A stretch of 64,000 bases of DNA. It comes from JACVRW01 sp963765135 (GTDB lineage Bacteria > Actinomycetota > Thermoleophilia > Solirubrobacterales > Thermoleophilaceae). The notes below the pieces were generated by a model. The model was given only the letters and a program-made list of their open reading frames with translations. It made no database searches and was not told the DNA's origin. Location of the stretch: positions 806,001-870,000 of the forward strand of contig CAVXUX010000002.1 of assembly GCA_963765135.1 (NCBI GenBank), given 5' to 3'. Positions 46,065-56,346 of the stretch are shown here, one piece after another. A program made the translations under genes and the position numbers. The first letter of the stretch is position 1, and every line of letters starts with the position of its first letter.

Positions 46065-47636
46065 GTGGCGACCGACGACCGTACGAGGTGGCTCGCGCTC
46101 TACGTGCTCTGCGTGGGCATGTTGATGATCGTCCTCGACGCGACCATCGTGAACGTCGCCCTGCCGTCGATTCAGGACGACCTGGGCTTCTCGCAGAACG
46201 ACCTGGCCTGGGTCGTCAACGCCTACCTGATCGCGTTCGGCGGCCTGCTGCTGCTCGCCGGACGGATCGGCGACCTGATCGGCCAGCGACGCATCTTCCT
46301 GATCGGCCTCGGGGTGTTCACCGGCGCGTCGCTGCTGTGCGCCGTGGCCCAGAGCCAGGGCGTGCTGATCGGGGCGCGCTTCGTCCAGGGCGTCGGGGGC
46401 GCCCTGACGTCCGCGGTGATCCTGGGGATGATCGTGACCATGTTCCCGGAGCCCCGGGATCAGGCGAAGGCGATCGGCATCTACACGTTCGTCGCCGTCG
46501 CCGGCGGTTCGATCGGGCTGCTGGCGGGTGGGGTCCTTACCGAGGCGATCAACTGGCACTGGATCTTCTTCGTCAACGTGCCGATCGGGATCGCCACCGC
46601 GGCGTTCGCGGTCCGGGTGGTCGAGGACCGACCCGGGATCGGCCTCGCCGCCGGGGCCGACCTGCCCGGGGCCGTGCTGCTGATCGGCGGGTTGATGCTC
46701 GGGGTGTACACGATCCTCGGCGTGTCCGAGGAGGGCTGGGGGTCGACCCAGACGCTGGCGCTCGGGGCCGTGTCCATCGCGCTGCTGGCCGCGTTCATCG
46801 TGCGCCAGTCGCGAATCGCCAACCCGCTGATGCCGCTGCGCCTGTTTCGGGTGCCCAACGTCGCCGGAGCCAACCTCGTCCAGGCGCTGCTGGTCGTGGG
46901 GATGTTCGGGATCTTCTTCCTCGGAGCCCTGTACATGCAGCGGGTCCTCGGCTACGGCGCGCTGGAGGTCGGGCTTGCCTACCTGCCGTTGACGATCGTG
47001 ATGGGAACGATGTCCTTCCGGTTCACGGGTCAGCTCAACCTGCGCTACGGGCCCGAGGCGACGCTTCTCCCCGCGATGGTCTTCGTCATCGTGGCGCTGC
47101 TGCTCTTCGCGCGCACGCCGGTCGACGCCACCTACGCGATCGACATCGCGCCGGCGATGGTCGCGCTCGGCGTCGGGGCCGGCCTCGCCTTCCCGTCGCT
47201 GATGACGCTTGCGATGTCGGGTGCCACGCCGAGCGACTCGGGGTTGGCGTCGGGTCTGGTCAACACCAGCGTGCAGGTGGGCGGAGCGATCGGCCTGGCC
47301 GTGCTGGCGACGCTGGCGACCGAGCGAACCGAGGTCGCGCTCGCCGACGGCGAATCAACGGCCTCGGCGCTCAACTCGGGCTACCACGTCGCCTATCTGG
47401 TTGCCGCCGGGCTGGTGGTGGTTGGCATCGCCGTGGCGCTCAACACGCTGCGGTCGCCGGTCCCGGAGGCGGAGCCCGAGCTCGTGGTGACGGACGCCGG
47501 CCTGACCGTTCAGCCTCTGTCCGTCGCTGAGACCGCGGCGATCAAGGGCGGGTGCTTGGAAACCGGGATCGGCATCACGCTCGGGTGCGGTGGGTGCCCG
47601 CCCGGCGAGGAAAAGGCGACGCGCCAGGCCGCTTAG
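46065..47636 (+). CDS. DHA2-family MFS exporter with Cys-rich, double-glycine-leader-like C-terminal tail
   Basis: This is a 14-helix EmrB/QacA-type drug:proton antiporter, 523 residues. Motif D1/A sequences are present: MLMIVLDATIVNVALPSIQ, LLAGRIGDLIGQRR and GGGALTSA-like GVGGALTSAVI; the central motif C is GGSIGLLAGGVL. The membrane part ends near residue 465. The tail is unusual: residues 485-496 read LSVAETAAIKGG, close to the double-glycine leader consensus, followed by a 27-residue segment with Cys497, Cys508 and Cys511. GTG codons at 47485 and 47488 could start the tail as a separate peptide. Export substrate unknown. Confidence 0.85.
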   Translation: MATDDRTRWLALYVLCVGMLMIVLDATIVNVALPSIQDDLGFSQNDLAWVVNAYLIAFGGLLLLAGRIGDLIGQRRIFLIGLGVFTGASLLCAVAQSQGVLIGARFVQGVGGALTSAVILGMIVTMFPEPRDQAKAIGIYTFVAVAGGSIGLLAGGVLTEAINWHWIFFVNVPIGIATAAFAVRVVEDRPGIGLAAGADLPGAVLLIGGLMLGVYTILGVSEEGWGSTQTLALGAVSIALLAAFIVRQSRIANPLMPLRLFRVPNVAGANLVQALLVVGMFGIFFLGALYMQRVLGYGALEVGLAYLPLTIVMGTMSFRFTGQLNLRYGPEATLLPAMVFVIVALLLFARTPVDATYAIDIAPAMVALGVGAGLAFPSLMTLAMSGATPSDSGLASGLVNTSVQVGGAIGLAVLATLATERTEVALADGESTASALNSGYHVAYLVAAGLVVVGIAVALNTLRSPVPEAEPELVVTDAGLTVQPLSVAETAAIKGGCLETGIGITLGCGGCPPGEEKATRQAA

Positions 47637-47682
47637 GGAGCGCCGGGGGAGAAGACGCGCGACCCGGGCTTTGGGGCTGCCG

Positions 47683-48600
47683 TCACTTACCGCGGCCGGC
47701 CCCATCGGCGGACCATTGCAACTCGGCGCCGATCACGGCCGCGAGTCGCGTGACCGCGTGACGCGTCGACTCGTCTCCGATCCGGTCGGGCGTCCAGGGA
47801 CACGCGATGCAAGCCGCGATCGGCGGCGCGGCGCCAACGATCTGCGCCAGACACTGCTCGACAACGGAGAAGGACGGGCCCGCACTGGTGTCCCACCGGA
47901 GCTCCGAAAGATCCTTGCCGTCGATGATGTCGACATCGACGTGCAGGTAGAAATCGCCCACGGATGGTCCATTCAGCGCGTCACGCACCGCGTCGGGATC
48001 CGCGGCCAACCGCCGGACTCGACTGGCATCCAGCGCTTCGCGCTCTGCAGGGTCGAGATCCCTCGCATCGATTAGGACCGCATGCTCATCCGGCACCGGT
48101 CGCAACCCGAGTCGCTCGGAGATCGCCTCGGGAGCGCGACCGGTCAGCATCGCCAGCGACATTCCCGCGAGATAGCCGCTGGCCGAGATCTCCGGCGTGT
48201 TGAAATCGCCGTGCGCGTCCAGCCAGACGAGTGAGATGTCACGATGCCGGCGCTGGAGACCGGCGACGAGCCCCAACGACGTGAGGCAATCGCCGGCGAG
48301 CACGAGCGGGCGGTCGACCTCCGCCACCGCGTCCGCGACATCCCGGTAGCGGCCAGTCAGCCTGTCAAGCTCGCTCGCAGCAGGGTCCGGCGGCCCGGCG
48401 AGCGCGATCGCACCAGCGGGAGCCGGGAACCCGTCGATCTGCTCGTCGAGATGCCATGGGCTAACGAGCAGATCCCAGTCGCGATGCGCTGCGCCAGATC
48501 CGTCCATGATCGGTAGAACAACATATTGCTCGATGGCGGTCTGGAGGCCGGCGAGGCAGATCGCGTTCGCCCGAAGGACCGACACTCGGAGCGGTGACAT
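47683..48600 (-). CDS. Arginase/agmatinase-family (ureohydrolase) protein
   Basis: This Mn2+-dependent C-N hydrolase has about 305 residues. Metal-binding motifs are LVLAGDCLTSLG (in place of GGDHS), LVWLDAHGDFNTPE and YLHVDVDIIDG. The first motif has Cys in place of His, which may affect one metal. The family includes arginase, agmatinase, formiminoglutamase and guanidinobutyrase; the substrate loop does not decide. ATG 48600 gives the longest sensible product; ATG 48507 (MDGSGAAHRD) is an alternative and would remove a possible N-terminal extension. It overlaps the 5' region of the response regulator. Confidence 0.78.
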   Translation of the reverse strand: MSPLRVSVLRANAICLAGLQTAIEQYVVLPIMDGSGAAHRDWDLLVSPWHLDEQIDGFPAPAGAIALAGPPDPAASELDRLTGRYRDVADAVAEVDRPLVLAGDCLTSLGLVAGLQRRHRDISLVWLDAHGDFNTPEISASGYLAGMSLAMLTGRAPEAISERLGLRPVPDEHAVLIDARDLDPAEREALDASRVRRLAADPDAVRDALNGPSVGDFYLHVDVDIIDGKDLSELRWDTSAGPSFSVVEQCLAQIVGAAPPIAACIACPWTPDRIGDESTRHAVTRLAAVIGAELQWSADGAGRGK

Positions 48601-48641
48601 GCGGGTGGGGCGAGGCTGGCGTCCGCTGGTCTTCTTCTGGC

Positions 48642-49365
48642 GTGGACACCACACCGCCTGACGACAGACGCTGTGTGCTGGTGGTCGAGGACGACGACCT
48701 CACTCGCGGGTTTCTGCTCGAGAACCTGAGTGCGGATGGCTTTCCGGCGGTTGGGGCCGGCGGCGTGGCGGAAGGGCTTGCGGGCGATCGAGGTGCGCCA
48801 GCCGTCGCTGGTGGTGCTCGACCTCGGGTTGGAGGACGGCAGCGGTCTGGTCCTGCTCGATCGCGTGCGTGCCGCCGATGGGCTTGCCTCGCGGATCGAT
48901 CCGGATCTACCGGTCCTCGTGCTCAGCGGCCGTGTCGGCGATGCCGATCGCGTCCGCTCGTTCGCCCGCGGGGCCGACGACCACGTCTGCAAGCCGTTCC
49001 TGTACACCGAGTTGCTCGCGCGGGTGCGGGCCGTGCTGCGCCGCGCCGAGGCCCGGCGCGCCCGCGGTGTGCTGCGGGTGGGCGAGCTGACGCTCGACCC
49101 GTCCACCCGGGCGGTGCGCCTGTCGGGCCGGCGCGTCGAGCTCGCCGCCAAGGAGTTCGCGCTGCTACAGGCGCTGGCGGAGCAGCCCACGCGCGTGTAC
49201 CGCAAGCAAGAGCTGCTGCGCGACGTGTGGGGCTACCTCTCGCCCGGGAACACCCGCACGCTCGACGCGCACGCCTGCCGGCTGCGCAAGAAGCTGCGGC
49301 CGTCGCCGCGGCCGTGGATCGTGAACGTGCGCGGGGTGGGCTACAAGCTGACGGAGTCGCTGTGA
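48642..49365 (+). CDS. OmpR/PhoB-family response regulator
   Basis: The receiver domain begins VLVVEDDDLTRGFLLENL, has the phospho-acceptor in LVVLDLGLEDGSG and the conserved Lys in HVCKPFLYTELLARV. A winged-helix output domain follows (VRLSGRRVELAAKEFALLQAL, TLDAHACRLRKKL, GVGYKLTESL). One extra base near 48765 separates the first part of the receiver from the rest. The start is taken as GTG 48642. Its TGA overlaps the GTG of the histidine kinase gene. Confidence 0.87.
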
Positions 49366-49893
49366 GCTGGGCCGTCTGCTGGGTCGGGTGGGCCTTTGCG
49401 CTCGCGGCCGCCTGGACGCTGCGGCGGCGGATGGCGCGGGTGGCGGACGCCGAGCACGAGCTGCGCGGGGCGGCGACGGCGATCGGGCTGGCGGGGGAGG
49501 TGTCGCCCGCGCTGGGGCTGCAGCTGGATCGCATGGAGGCGGCGCTGGCCGACCTGGCCGCCGCACGCGGCGGCATGCGCTCCGCCGGCGTCCGACCTCG
49601 AGGCCGGCCGGCTGGCCCAGGTGCTGGGCAACGTGATCGCCAACGCGGCGGAGCACGGGGTGGGGCCGGTGGAGGTGCGGGCGGTGCGCCTGGAGCTGCG
49701 CAACCGCGACCGCCCGAGCGACGCCGCTCGACGGGCGGGTCGCGGGCGCGGGGTCGTGATCGCCCAGCGGGCCGCGCGCGAGCTGGGCGGCCGGGTGAGC
49801 GTCGTGAGCGAGGGCGGGTTCACGCGGACGGTGGTGGAGCTGCCGGAGGCGGCTGAGCCGCGCTCGGAGGAGCGGCAAGACCGCGCCGCATGA
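49362..49893 (+). CDS. Minimal sensor histidine kinase
   Basis: This is a very short kinase of about 177 residues. A single N-terminal membrane helix (AVCWVGWAFALAAAWTL) leads directly to an H-box ADAEHELRGAATAIGLAGE and an ATPase domain with N-box LGNVIANAAEHG. The G1 box (DxGxG) is not recognisable, and the G2 region is GRGRGVVIAQRAA. It lacks any sensory domain. One extra base lies near 49590. The partner is the response regulator encoded in overlap upstream; the next gene, CpaB-like, also overlaps (ATGA at 49890). Confidence 0.75.
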
Positions 49894-50537
49894 CCCCGGT
49901 CCGGCGGCGTGGCCTGCTGCTGCTCTGCTTCGCGCTCGTCTGCGGCGGGCTGGCGGCGTCGCAGGTGCGCGAGCGCGAGCGGCGGGCGGCGACCACGCTC
50001 GGGCCGCTGGTGCCGGTGGTCGTCGCGCAGCGGGACCTGCCGGCCGACCGGCGGCTGCGACCCGGCGACCTGACGATCAGGCGCGTGCCGGCGCGCTTCG
50101 CGCCGCCGGACGCGCTCGGCGGAGCGGCGCGGCTCCGCGGCGCCCGCACGGCCGTGCCGGTGGCGCGGCACGGCTACCTGACGGCGGGAGTGCTCGGCGG
50201 CGGCCAGGCGAGCGACGGCGCGCTCCGCACCGGCGAGCGGGCGCTCGAGCTAGCGGTGGCCGGCGGCGGAGCCCTGGCCGGCGCCGAGCCCGGCGCCCGC
50301 GTGGACGTACTGGTGACGAGCGGGCGCGAGGACGGGGCCGGCCGCACGTTCGTCGCGCTCGAGAACGTGGAGCTGCTCGCGGCTGCGGGGTATGGCCGGG
50401 CTGCGAGCGCACTGGCGACGCTGCGCGTCGAGCGCGCGGCAGGCCGTGTACCTGACCGCTGCCGCGGCCTTCGCCCAGGAGATCCGCCTGCTGGTGCGCC
50501 CGCCAGGCGACCGCGCCAGCGCACGTCGGGGCGGTGA
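49890..50537 (+). CDS. CpaB-like SAF-domain protein (Flp pilus assembly type)
   Basis: This protein of about 215 residues has a membrane leader (RRGLLLLCFALVCGGLAAS) and a SAF domain: VPVVVAQRDLPADRRLRPGD, LTIRRVPARFAPPDALG and AVPVARHGYLTAG. A RcpC/CpaB-like second domain follows (GARVDVLVTSGRED, FVALENVELLAAAG, AVYLTAAAAFAQEIRLLVRP). Two frame changes lie between 50440 and 50520. CpaB normally serves Flp/tad pili, but no other pilus gene is in the window; here it is coupled to a two-component system. Confidence 0.75.
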   Translation: MTPVRRRGLLLLCFALVCGGLAASQVRERERRAATTLGPLVPVVVAQRDLPADRRLRPGDLTIRRVPARFAPPDALGGAARLRGARTAVPVARHGYLTAGVLGGGQASDGALRTGERALELAVAGGGALAGAEPGARVDVLVTSGREDGAGRTFVALENVELLAAAGYGRAASALATLRVERAAGRVPDRCRGLRPGDPPAGAPARRPRQRTSGR

Positions 50538-50559
50538 GCCGTGGATGCCCGGTGAGCTG

Positions 50560-51251
50560 CTAGCCGCCCGCGCTCCAGCACCTCCACCGACCCGTCCGTC
50601 GCCGCCCCAGCAGCGCCCGCTCGGCCATCCCGATGAACAGCCCGTGCTCCACCACGCCCGGCACCTGCTTCGATCGCCGCGTCCAGCGCGTCGATGTCGG
50701 CGTCCGCCGGGCATCGCGCAGTCGAGGATGAAGTGGCCCTCGTCGGTGAGGTAGGCCTCGCCGTCCTCGCGCAGCCGCTGCTCCGCGTCCGGCAGCAGCG
50801 CCGCCAGGCGGCGGCGCGTGTCGCGCCACGCGAACGCGCACCACCTCCACCGGCAGCCGGAACGTCTCGCCCAGCCGCTCGACCCGCTTCGACGCCTCGG
50901 CCACCACCACGAACCGGCGCGCCGCCGAGATCACGATCTTCTCCCTCAGCAGCGCCCCGCCGCCGCCCTTGATCAGCCGCAGCTCGCCATCCACCTCGTC
51001 GGCCCCGTCCAGGGCCAGGTCCAGCTCGACCGTGCCGTCCAGCTCCACCACCTCGAAGCCCGCCTCCCGCGCCAGCTCCTCCGTCGCGATCCGACGCGAC
51101 CGCGCGACCTCACCGGCCGGCCGCGACTCGGCGAGCAGCTCCAGCACCTTCCACAGCGCTCGCCCCGAGCCCAGGCCGATCGTCATGCCGGGCTCCACGA
51201 GCTCGGCGGCCGCCGCAGCTGCCGCGGCGCCGCCGCGGCGCCGTCGGTCAC
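50560..51251 (-). CDS. rpiA: Ribose-5-phosphate isomerase A
   Basis: The enzyme interconverts ribose 5-phosphate and ribulose 5-phosphate in the pentose phosphate pathway. Motifs: VEPGMTIGLGSGRALWKVLE (phosphate loop), LDLALDGADEVDG, RLIKGGGGALLREKIV and PGVVEHGLFIGMA near the end. The GTG at 51251 overlaps the OsmC stop; an alanine-rich N-terminus lies between. Extra bases near 51225, 51135, 50835, 50725 and 50670 break the frame, and the exact C-terminus is uncertain. It is a core metabolic gene, so these breaks are unlikely to be real. Confidence 0.82.
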
Positions 51252-51685
51252 CCGACCAGCTCGGCGTTCACTTCGATCGTGGGCACGGCCGCCAGGGCCT
51301 GCGAGACCGGGCAGTTCCGCTTGGCCCCCTCGGCCACCTCCTGGAACTCGCCGTCGCTCGATCGCCTGGCACCCGGGCCTGTGTGTCGAGCACGATCCGG
51401 GTGATGGTCGAAGCGGCCCCTCGCCCAGCTCGAGGTGCACGGTGGCCGTCGTCTCGACGCTCTCGGGCTCGTGGCCGGCGCGCCCGAGGTCGCCCGACAG
51501 CGCCATCGAGAAGCACCCGGCGTGGGCGGCCGCGATCAGCTCCTCCGGGTTGGTGCCCTCGCCCTCCTCGAAGCGCGACTGGAACGAGTACGGCCCCTCG
51601 TAGGCGCCGCTGCGCCATCCGCATCGTCCCGTTGCCCTCCTCCAGCGAGCCGTTCCCAGCGTGCGTTCGCGGTTCTCTTCGGCAT
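51248..51685 (-). CDS. OsmC/Ohr-family peroxiredoxin
   Basis: This is a thiol peroxidase of about 140 residues that reduces organic hydroperoxides. The two redox cysteines are in ELIAAAHAGCFSMALSGDLG and RNCPVSQALAAVPTI. N-terminal ARWEGSLEEGNGTMRM and PYSFQSRFEEGEGTNPEEL match the OsmC subgroup. The ATG at 51685 has GGAGG seven bases upstream. Extra bases near 51650, 51610, 51415 and 51358 disrupt the frame. It ends in a GTGA overlap with rpiA. Confidence 0.8.
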
Positions 51686-51767
51686 TTCTCGACCTCCGGA
51701 GTGGGTGTGCTCCGGCGGGACAGCTACCCGTCGCCAGTCATTGTCCTGACGATGCTCTAAACTTCTG

Positions 51768-51781
51768 CTTACGACCGTAAG
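51768..51781. promoter_or_regulatory. Inverted repeat before lon
   Basis: CTTACG-AC-CGTAAG is a perfect 6-2-6 inverted repeat 16 bases before the lon ATG, in the space shared with the divergent OsmC gene. It is a candidate operator for a stress regulator; the binding protein is unknown. Confidence 0.45.
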
Positions 51782-51797
51782 TCGATGGAGAACGCAC

Positions 51798-54090
<2,293 letters not shown>

Positions 54091-54100
54091 CATTGCCCAT

Positions 54101-54514
54101 GTGAGGACTCCCGTTGCCGCCGCTTGCCTGCTCGCCCTCGTGGCGGCGGGCTGCGGCGGCGGCGACGAGGAGGACAAGCCCGCGGCGTCGCTCGCCGCGG
54201 ACCTGACCGTCACGGTGCGCCCGAGCGGGGCCGACGGCCCGGCCAACTCGCGCCGCATCCGCTGTGAGGAGCTGGGCCCGAAGGCGGGCACGGCGGCTTG
54301 CCGGCAGCTCGCCGGCCTCAGCGCGGCGCAGCTCAAGCCGGTGCCGGCCAACGTGGCGTGCACGCAGATCTACGGCGGGCCCGCGACCGCGCGCGTGCGC
54401 GGCGAGCTGCTCGGCAAGCGGGTGGACGCTCGCTTCGAGCTCAGCAACGGCTGCGAGATCGAGCGCTGGGACCACAACCGGGTCCTGCTCGACGACGCCC
54501 CCGCCGGCGGCTAG
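54101..54514 (+). CDS. Subtilisin-inhibitor-like (SSI-like) lipoprotein
   Basis: The 137-residue exported protein has a lipobox VAAGC (Cys18) and an SSI-like domain: LTVTVRPSG, RRIRCEELG, GTAACRQLAGL, ACTQIYGGPATARVRGEL and VDARFELSNGCEIERW. Four cysteines fit the two disulfides of this family. True Streptomyces inhibitors have a reactive-site loop that cannot be confirmed here, so inhibition of proteases is unproven. It starts at a GTG 10 bases after lon, perhaps in the same transcript, and its TAG shares CTAG with the SDR stop. Confidence 0.78.
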   Translation: MRTPVAAACLLALVAAGCGGGDEEDKPAASLAADLTVTVRPSGADGPANSRRIRCEELGPKAGTAACRQLAGLSAAQLKPVPANVACTQIYGGPATARVRGELLGKRVDARFELSNGCEIERWDHNRVLLDDAPAGG

Positions 54515-55258
54515 GTGGCCCGCAGCAGGCCGCCGTCCACCGGCAGCGCCACGCCGGTGACGTAGCTCGCCTGCTCCGAGCAGAGGAAGGCGCCGGCGGC
54601 GGCGATCTCCTCGATCGTGCCGAGCCGGCCGATCGGCACGTCGTTGCGGGCGGCCTCCTCGGCCGCCTCCATCGAGCCGTGCACGTGGGCCAGCCGGTCG
54701 GTGCGAACCGGCCCGGCAGGATCGTGTTCAGCGTGATCCCGTCGGCGGCGAGCCGCCCGGCGAGCAGCTTGAAGGTGGCGAGCAGCGCGCTGCGGTGGGC
54801 GGTCGACAGCAGCAGCGCCGGGATCGGCTCGCGCGCCGCGCTCGACGAGACGTTCAGGATGCGCCCGAACCCGCGCTCGCGCATGCCCGGCACCGCGTGC
54901 TCGATCAGCGCCATCGGCGCGAGCACCAGCTCCCGGTAGGCGTCCTCCCACTGGTCGCGGCTGAACTCGAGCGGGTCGCCGCCGGGCGGGCCGCCGGTGT
55001 TGGTGACGAGGATCGTCGAGCGGCCCGAGGTCCGCCTCAACCGCTCGATCAGGCCCGGCGCCGCGTCGAGGTCCGTCGAGTCGTGCACGTAGCGGGCGCG
55101 CGCCGATCTTGCCGGCGGCGGCCTCGATGCGCTCCGCGTGTTCGCGAGCTGACCGCCACCGAGGCGCCCTCGGCGGCCAGCGCCTGCGCGATCCCGAAGC
55201 CGATCCCGCGCGATGCGCCTGTTACCAGCGCCACCCTGCCTTCGAGGCCCAGATCCAT
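54511..55258 (-). CDS. Short-chain dehydrogenase, non-classical active site
   Basis: This SDR of about 248 residues has GLEGRVALVTGASRGIGFGI, LVTNTGGPPGGDPLEF, GRILNVSSSAARE and a C-terminal SEQASYVTGVALPVDGG. The catalytic YxxxK site is replaced by LSTAHRSALLATFKLLAG, so the Tyr is missing, as in a subgroup annotated as 3-oxoacyl-ACP reductase-like. Activity is therefore uncertain. Extra bases lie near 55140, 55100, 55025 and 54715. It is divergent from the small protein at 55284 with a 25-base gap, too short for normal leaders. Confidence 0.78.
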
Positions 55259-55283
55259 CGGGGACGGAGGGTAGTCTGCGCGC

Positions 55284-55556
55284 GTGGCTCGACGCCTGCT
55301 CGCACGCTCCGCTCCGTTCGTGCTGGGGGCCGTGGCCGCCGGGCTGTGGCTGCACTACCGCAGGCCCCAGCGCCCGCAGCTGCGCGAGGTCACCGGCGAG
55401 CTGCCGCCACCGGTGCCGCCCGCGCGGCGGCGCTTCCAGCGCCCCGTGCCGGCGCGCTTCACGAGACGGCCGGTCGACATCGTCACGATCGTCGACGACC
55501 TGCTCGGCGCCGCGCGCTCGGCGCGGATCTGCTTGGATACAACGTCGCCAATTTGA
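55284..55556 (+). CDS. Small single-helix membrane protein of unknown function
   Basis: The 90-residue product starts at a GTG. One membrane helix (SAPFVLGAVAAGLWLHY) is followed by a basic, Pro-rich region (ELPPPVPPARRRFQRPVPAR) and a VDIVTIVDDLLGAA segment. The C-terminus may be altered by a frame error near 55530. No family is recognised. It ends just before the c-di-AMP riboswitch. Confidence 0.5.
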   Translation: MARRLLARSAPFVLGAVAAGLWLHYRRPQRPQLREVTGELPPPVPPARRRFQRPVPARFTRRPVDIVTIVDDLLGAARSARICLDTTSPI

Positions 55557-55564
55557 TCTTGCCG

Positions 55565-55712
55565 AGTGTTCGCTGTCCCGACGGCGAACGGCGGGGGAAC
55601 CACCCGCGGCCCTAGGCCGCCGGGGCGAATCGCAGCCGCCCAGCTGCGTAGCGCCACTTTCCGGCGCGAGCCCGTCAGCTCACCCCGTAGGCATCGGAAA
55701 GGGAGACAAGGA
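55565..55712 (+). promoter_or_regulatory. ydaO/yuaA (c-di-AMP) riboswitch
   Basis: The leader has the conserved blocks of this class: CGGGGGAACCACC, GGGGCGAATCGC, then GCGCGAGCCCGTCAGCTCAC, CCCGTAGGCATCGGAAAGGG and a purine-rich end GAGACAAGG that doubles as the ribosome site. It directly precedes a cell-wall hydrolase gene, the commonest actinobacterial target of this switch. Binding of c-di-AMP would reduce expression of the hydrolase. Confidence 0.9.
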
Positions 55713-55714
55713 CG

Positions 55715-56346
55715 TTGCAAGCGACTGTCGATGCCGTGCGCCGTGCGCTGTTCGCAGCGGTGCTCGCTGTGCTCGCACTGCTGTGCGCGGCCGCGAGCGC
55801 GACGGCGGACACCGGCGGCGGCGGGGCTCCGCGCCCGCGCCGGCCGACGAGCAGCCCGCCGCGAAGTCCGCGCCGGCGTCGAGCGTGGTCGTGGTCAAGC
55901 GCGGCGACCGCGGCGACGGCCGTCCGCCAGGTCCAGTCGGCGCTCGGGCATCGCCGCCGACGGAGTGTTCGGCGCCCAGACCGAGCGCGCGGTCAAGCGC
56001 TTCCAGAAGCCGCAAGGGCCTCGCGGTCGACGGCGTCGTCGGCCCGCAGACCCGCGACGCGCTCGGCCTCGAGCCGTTCGCCCGCAGCGCGGTGAAGCGG
56101 GAGTCGACGGGCGCGAAGCTGCCCCGCATCCTGCGCCGGATCGCCGAGTGCGAGTCGGGCGGCAACCCGCGCGCGGTCTCGCCGGGCGGCCAGCTACCGC
56201 GGCAAGTACCAGTTCAGCCTCGACACCTGGCAGCAACCTGGGCGGCGACGGCGACCCGGCGATGCCTCGGAGGCCGAGCAGGACCGCCTCGCGCTGAAGC
56301 TGTACCGGCGCTCCGGCACGCGCTCCCTGGCCGAGCTGCCCGCTAG
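55715..56346 (+). CDS. Peptidoglycan-binding, resuscitation-promoting-factor-like (transglycosylase) protein
   Basis: A secreted cell-wall hydrolase starts at TTG 55715 directly behind the riboswitch. Its signal peptide is RRALFAAVLAVLALLCAAAS. A peptidoglycan-binding repeat region follows (VRQVQSALG, ADGVFGAQTERAVKRFQ, VDGVVGPQTRDALGL). The C-terminal Rpf/lysozyme-like domain has RRIAECESGGNPRAVSPGG with the catalytic Glu, then GKYQFSLDTWQ, and EQDRLALKLYRRSG. Five or more extra bases break the frame. Its stop shares CTAG with the convergent MFS gene. Confidence 0.8.

Noticed and set aside
46065..48600. Full RiPP/lanthipeptide cluster around the exporter tail
   Set aside because: No LanB/C/M, radical SAM, YcaO or C39 peptidase gene is nearby; only the leader-like motif supports the idea, so it is kept as a finding on the peptide alone.
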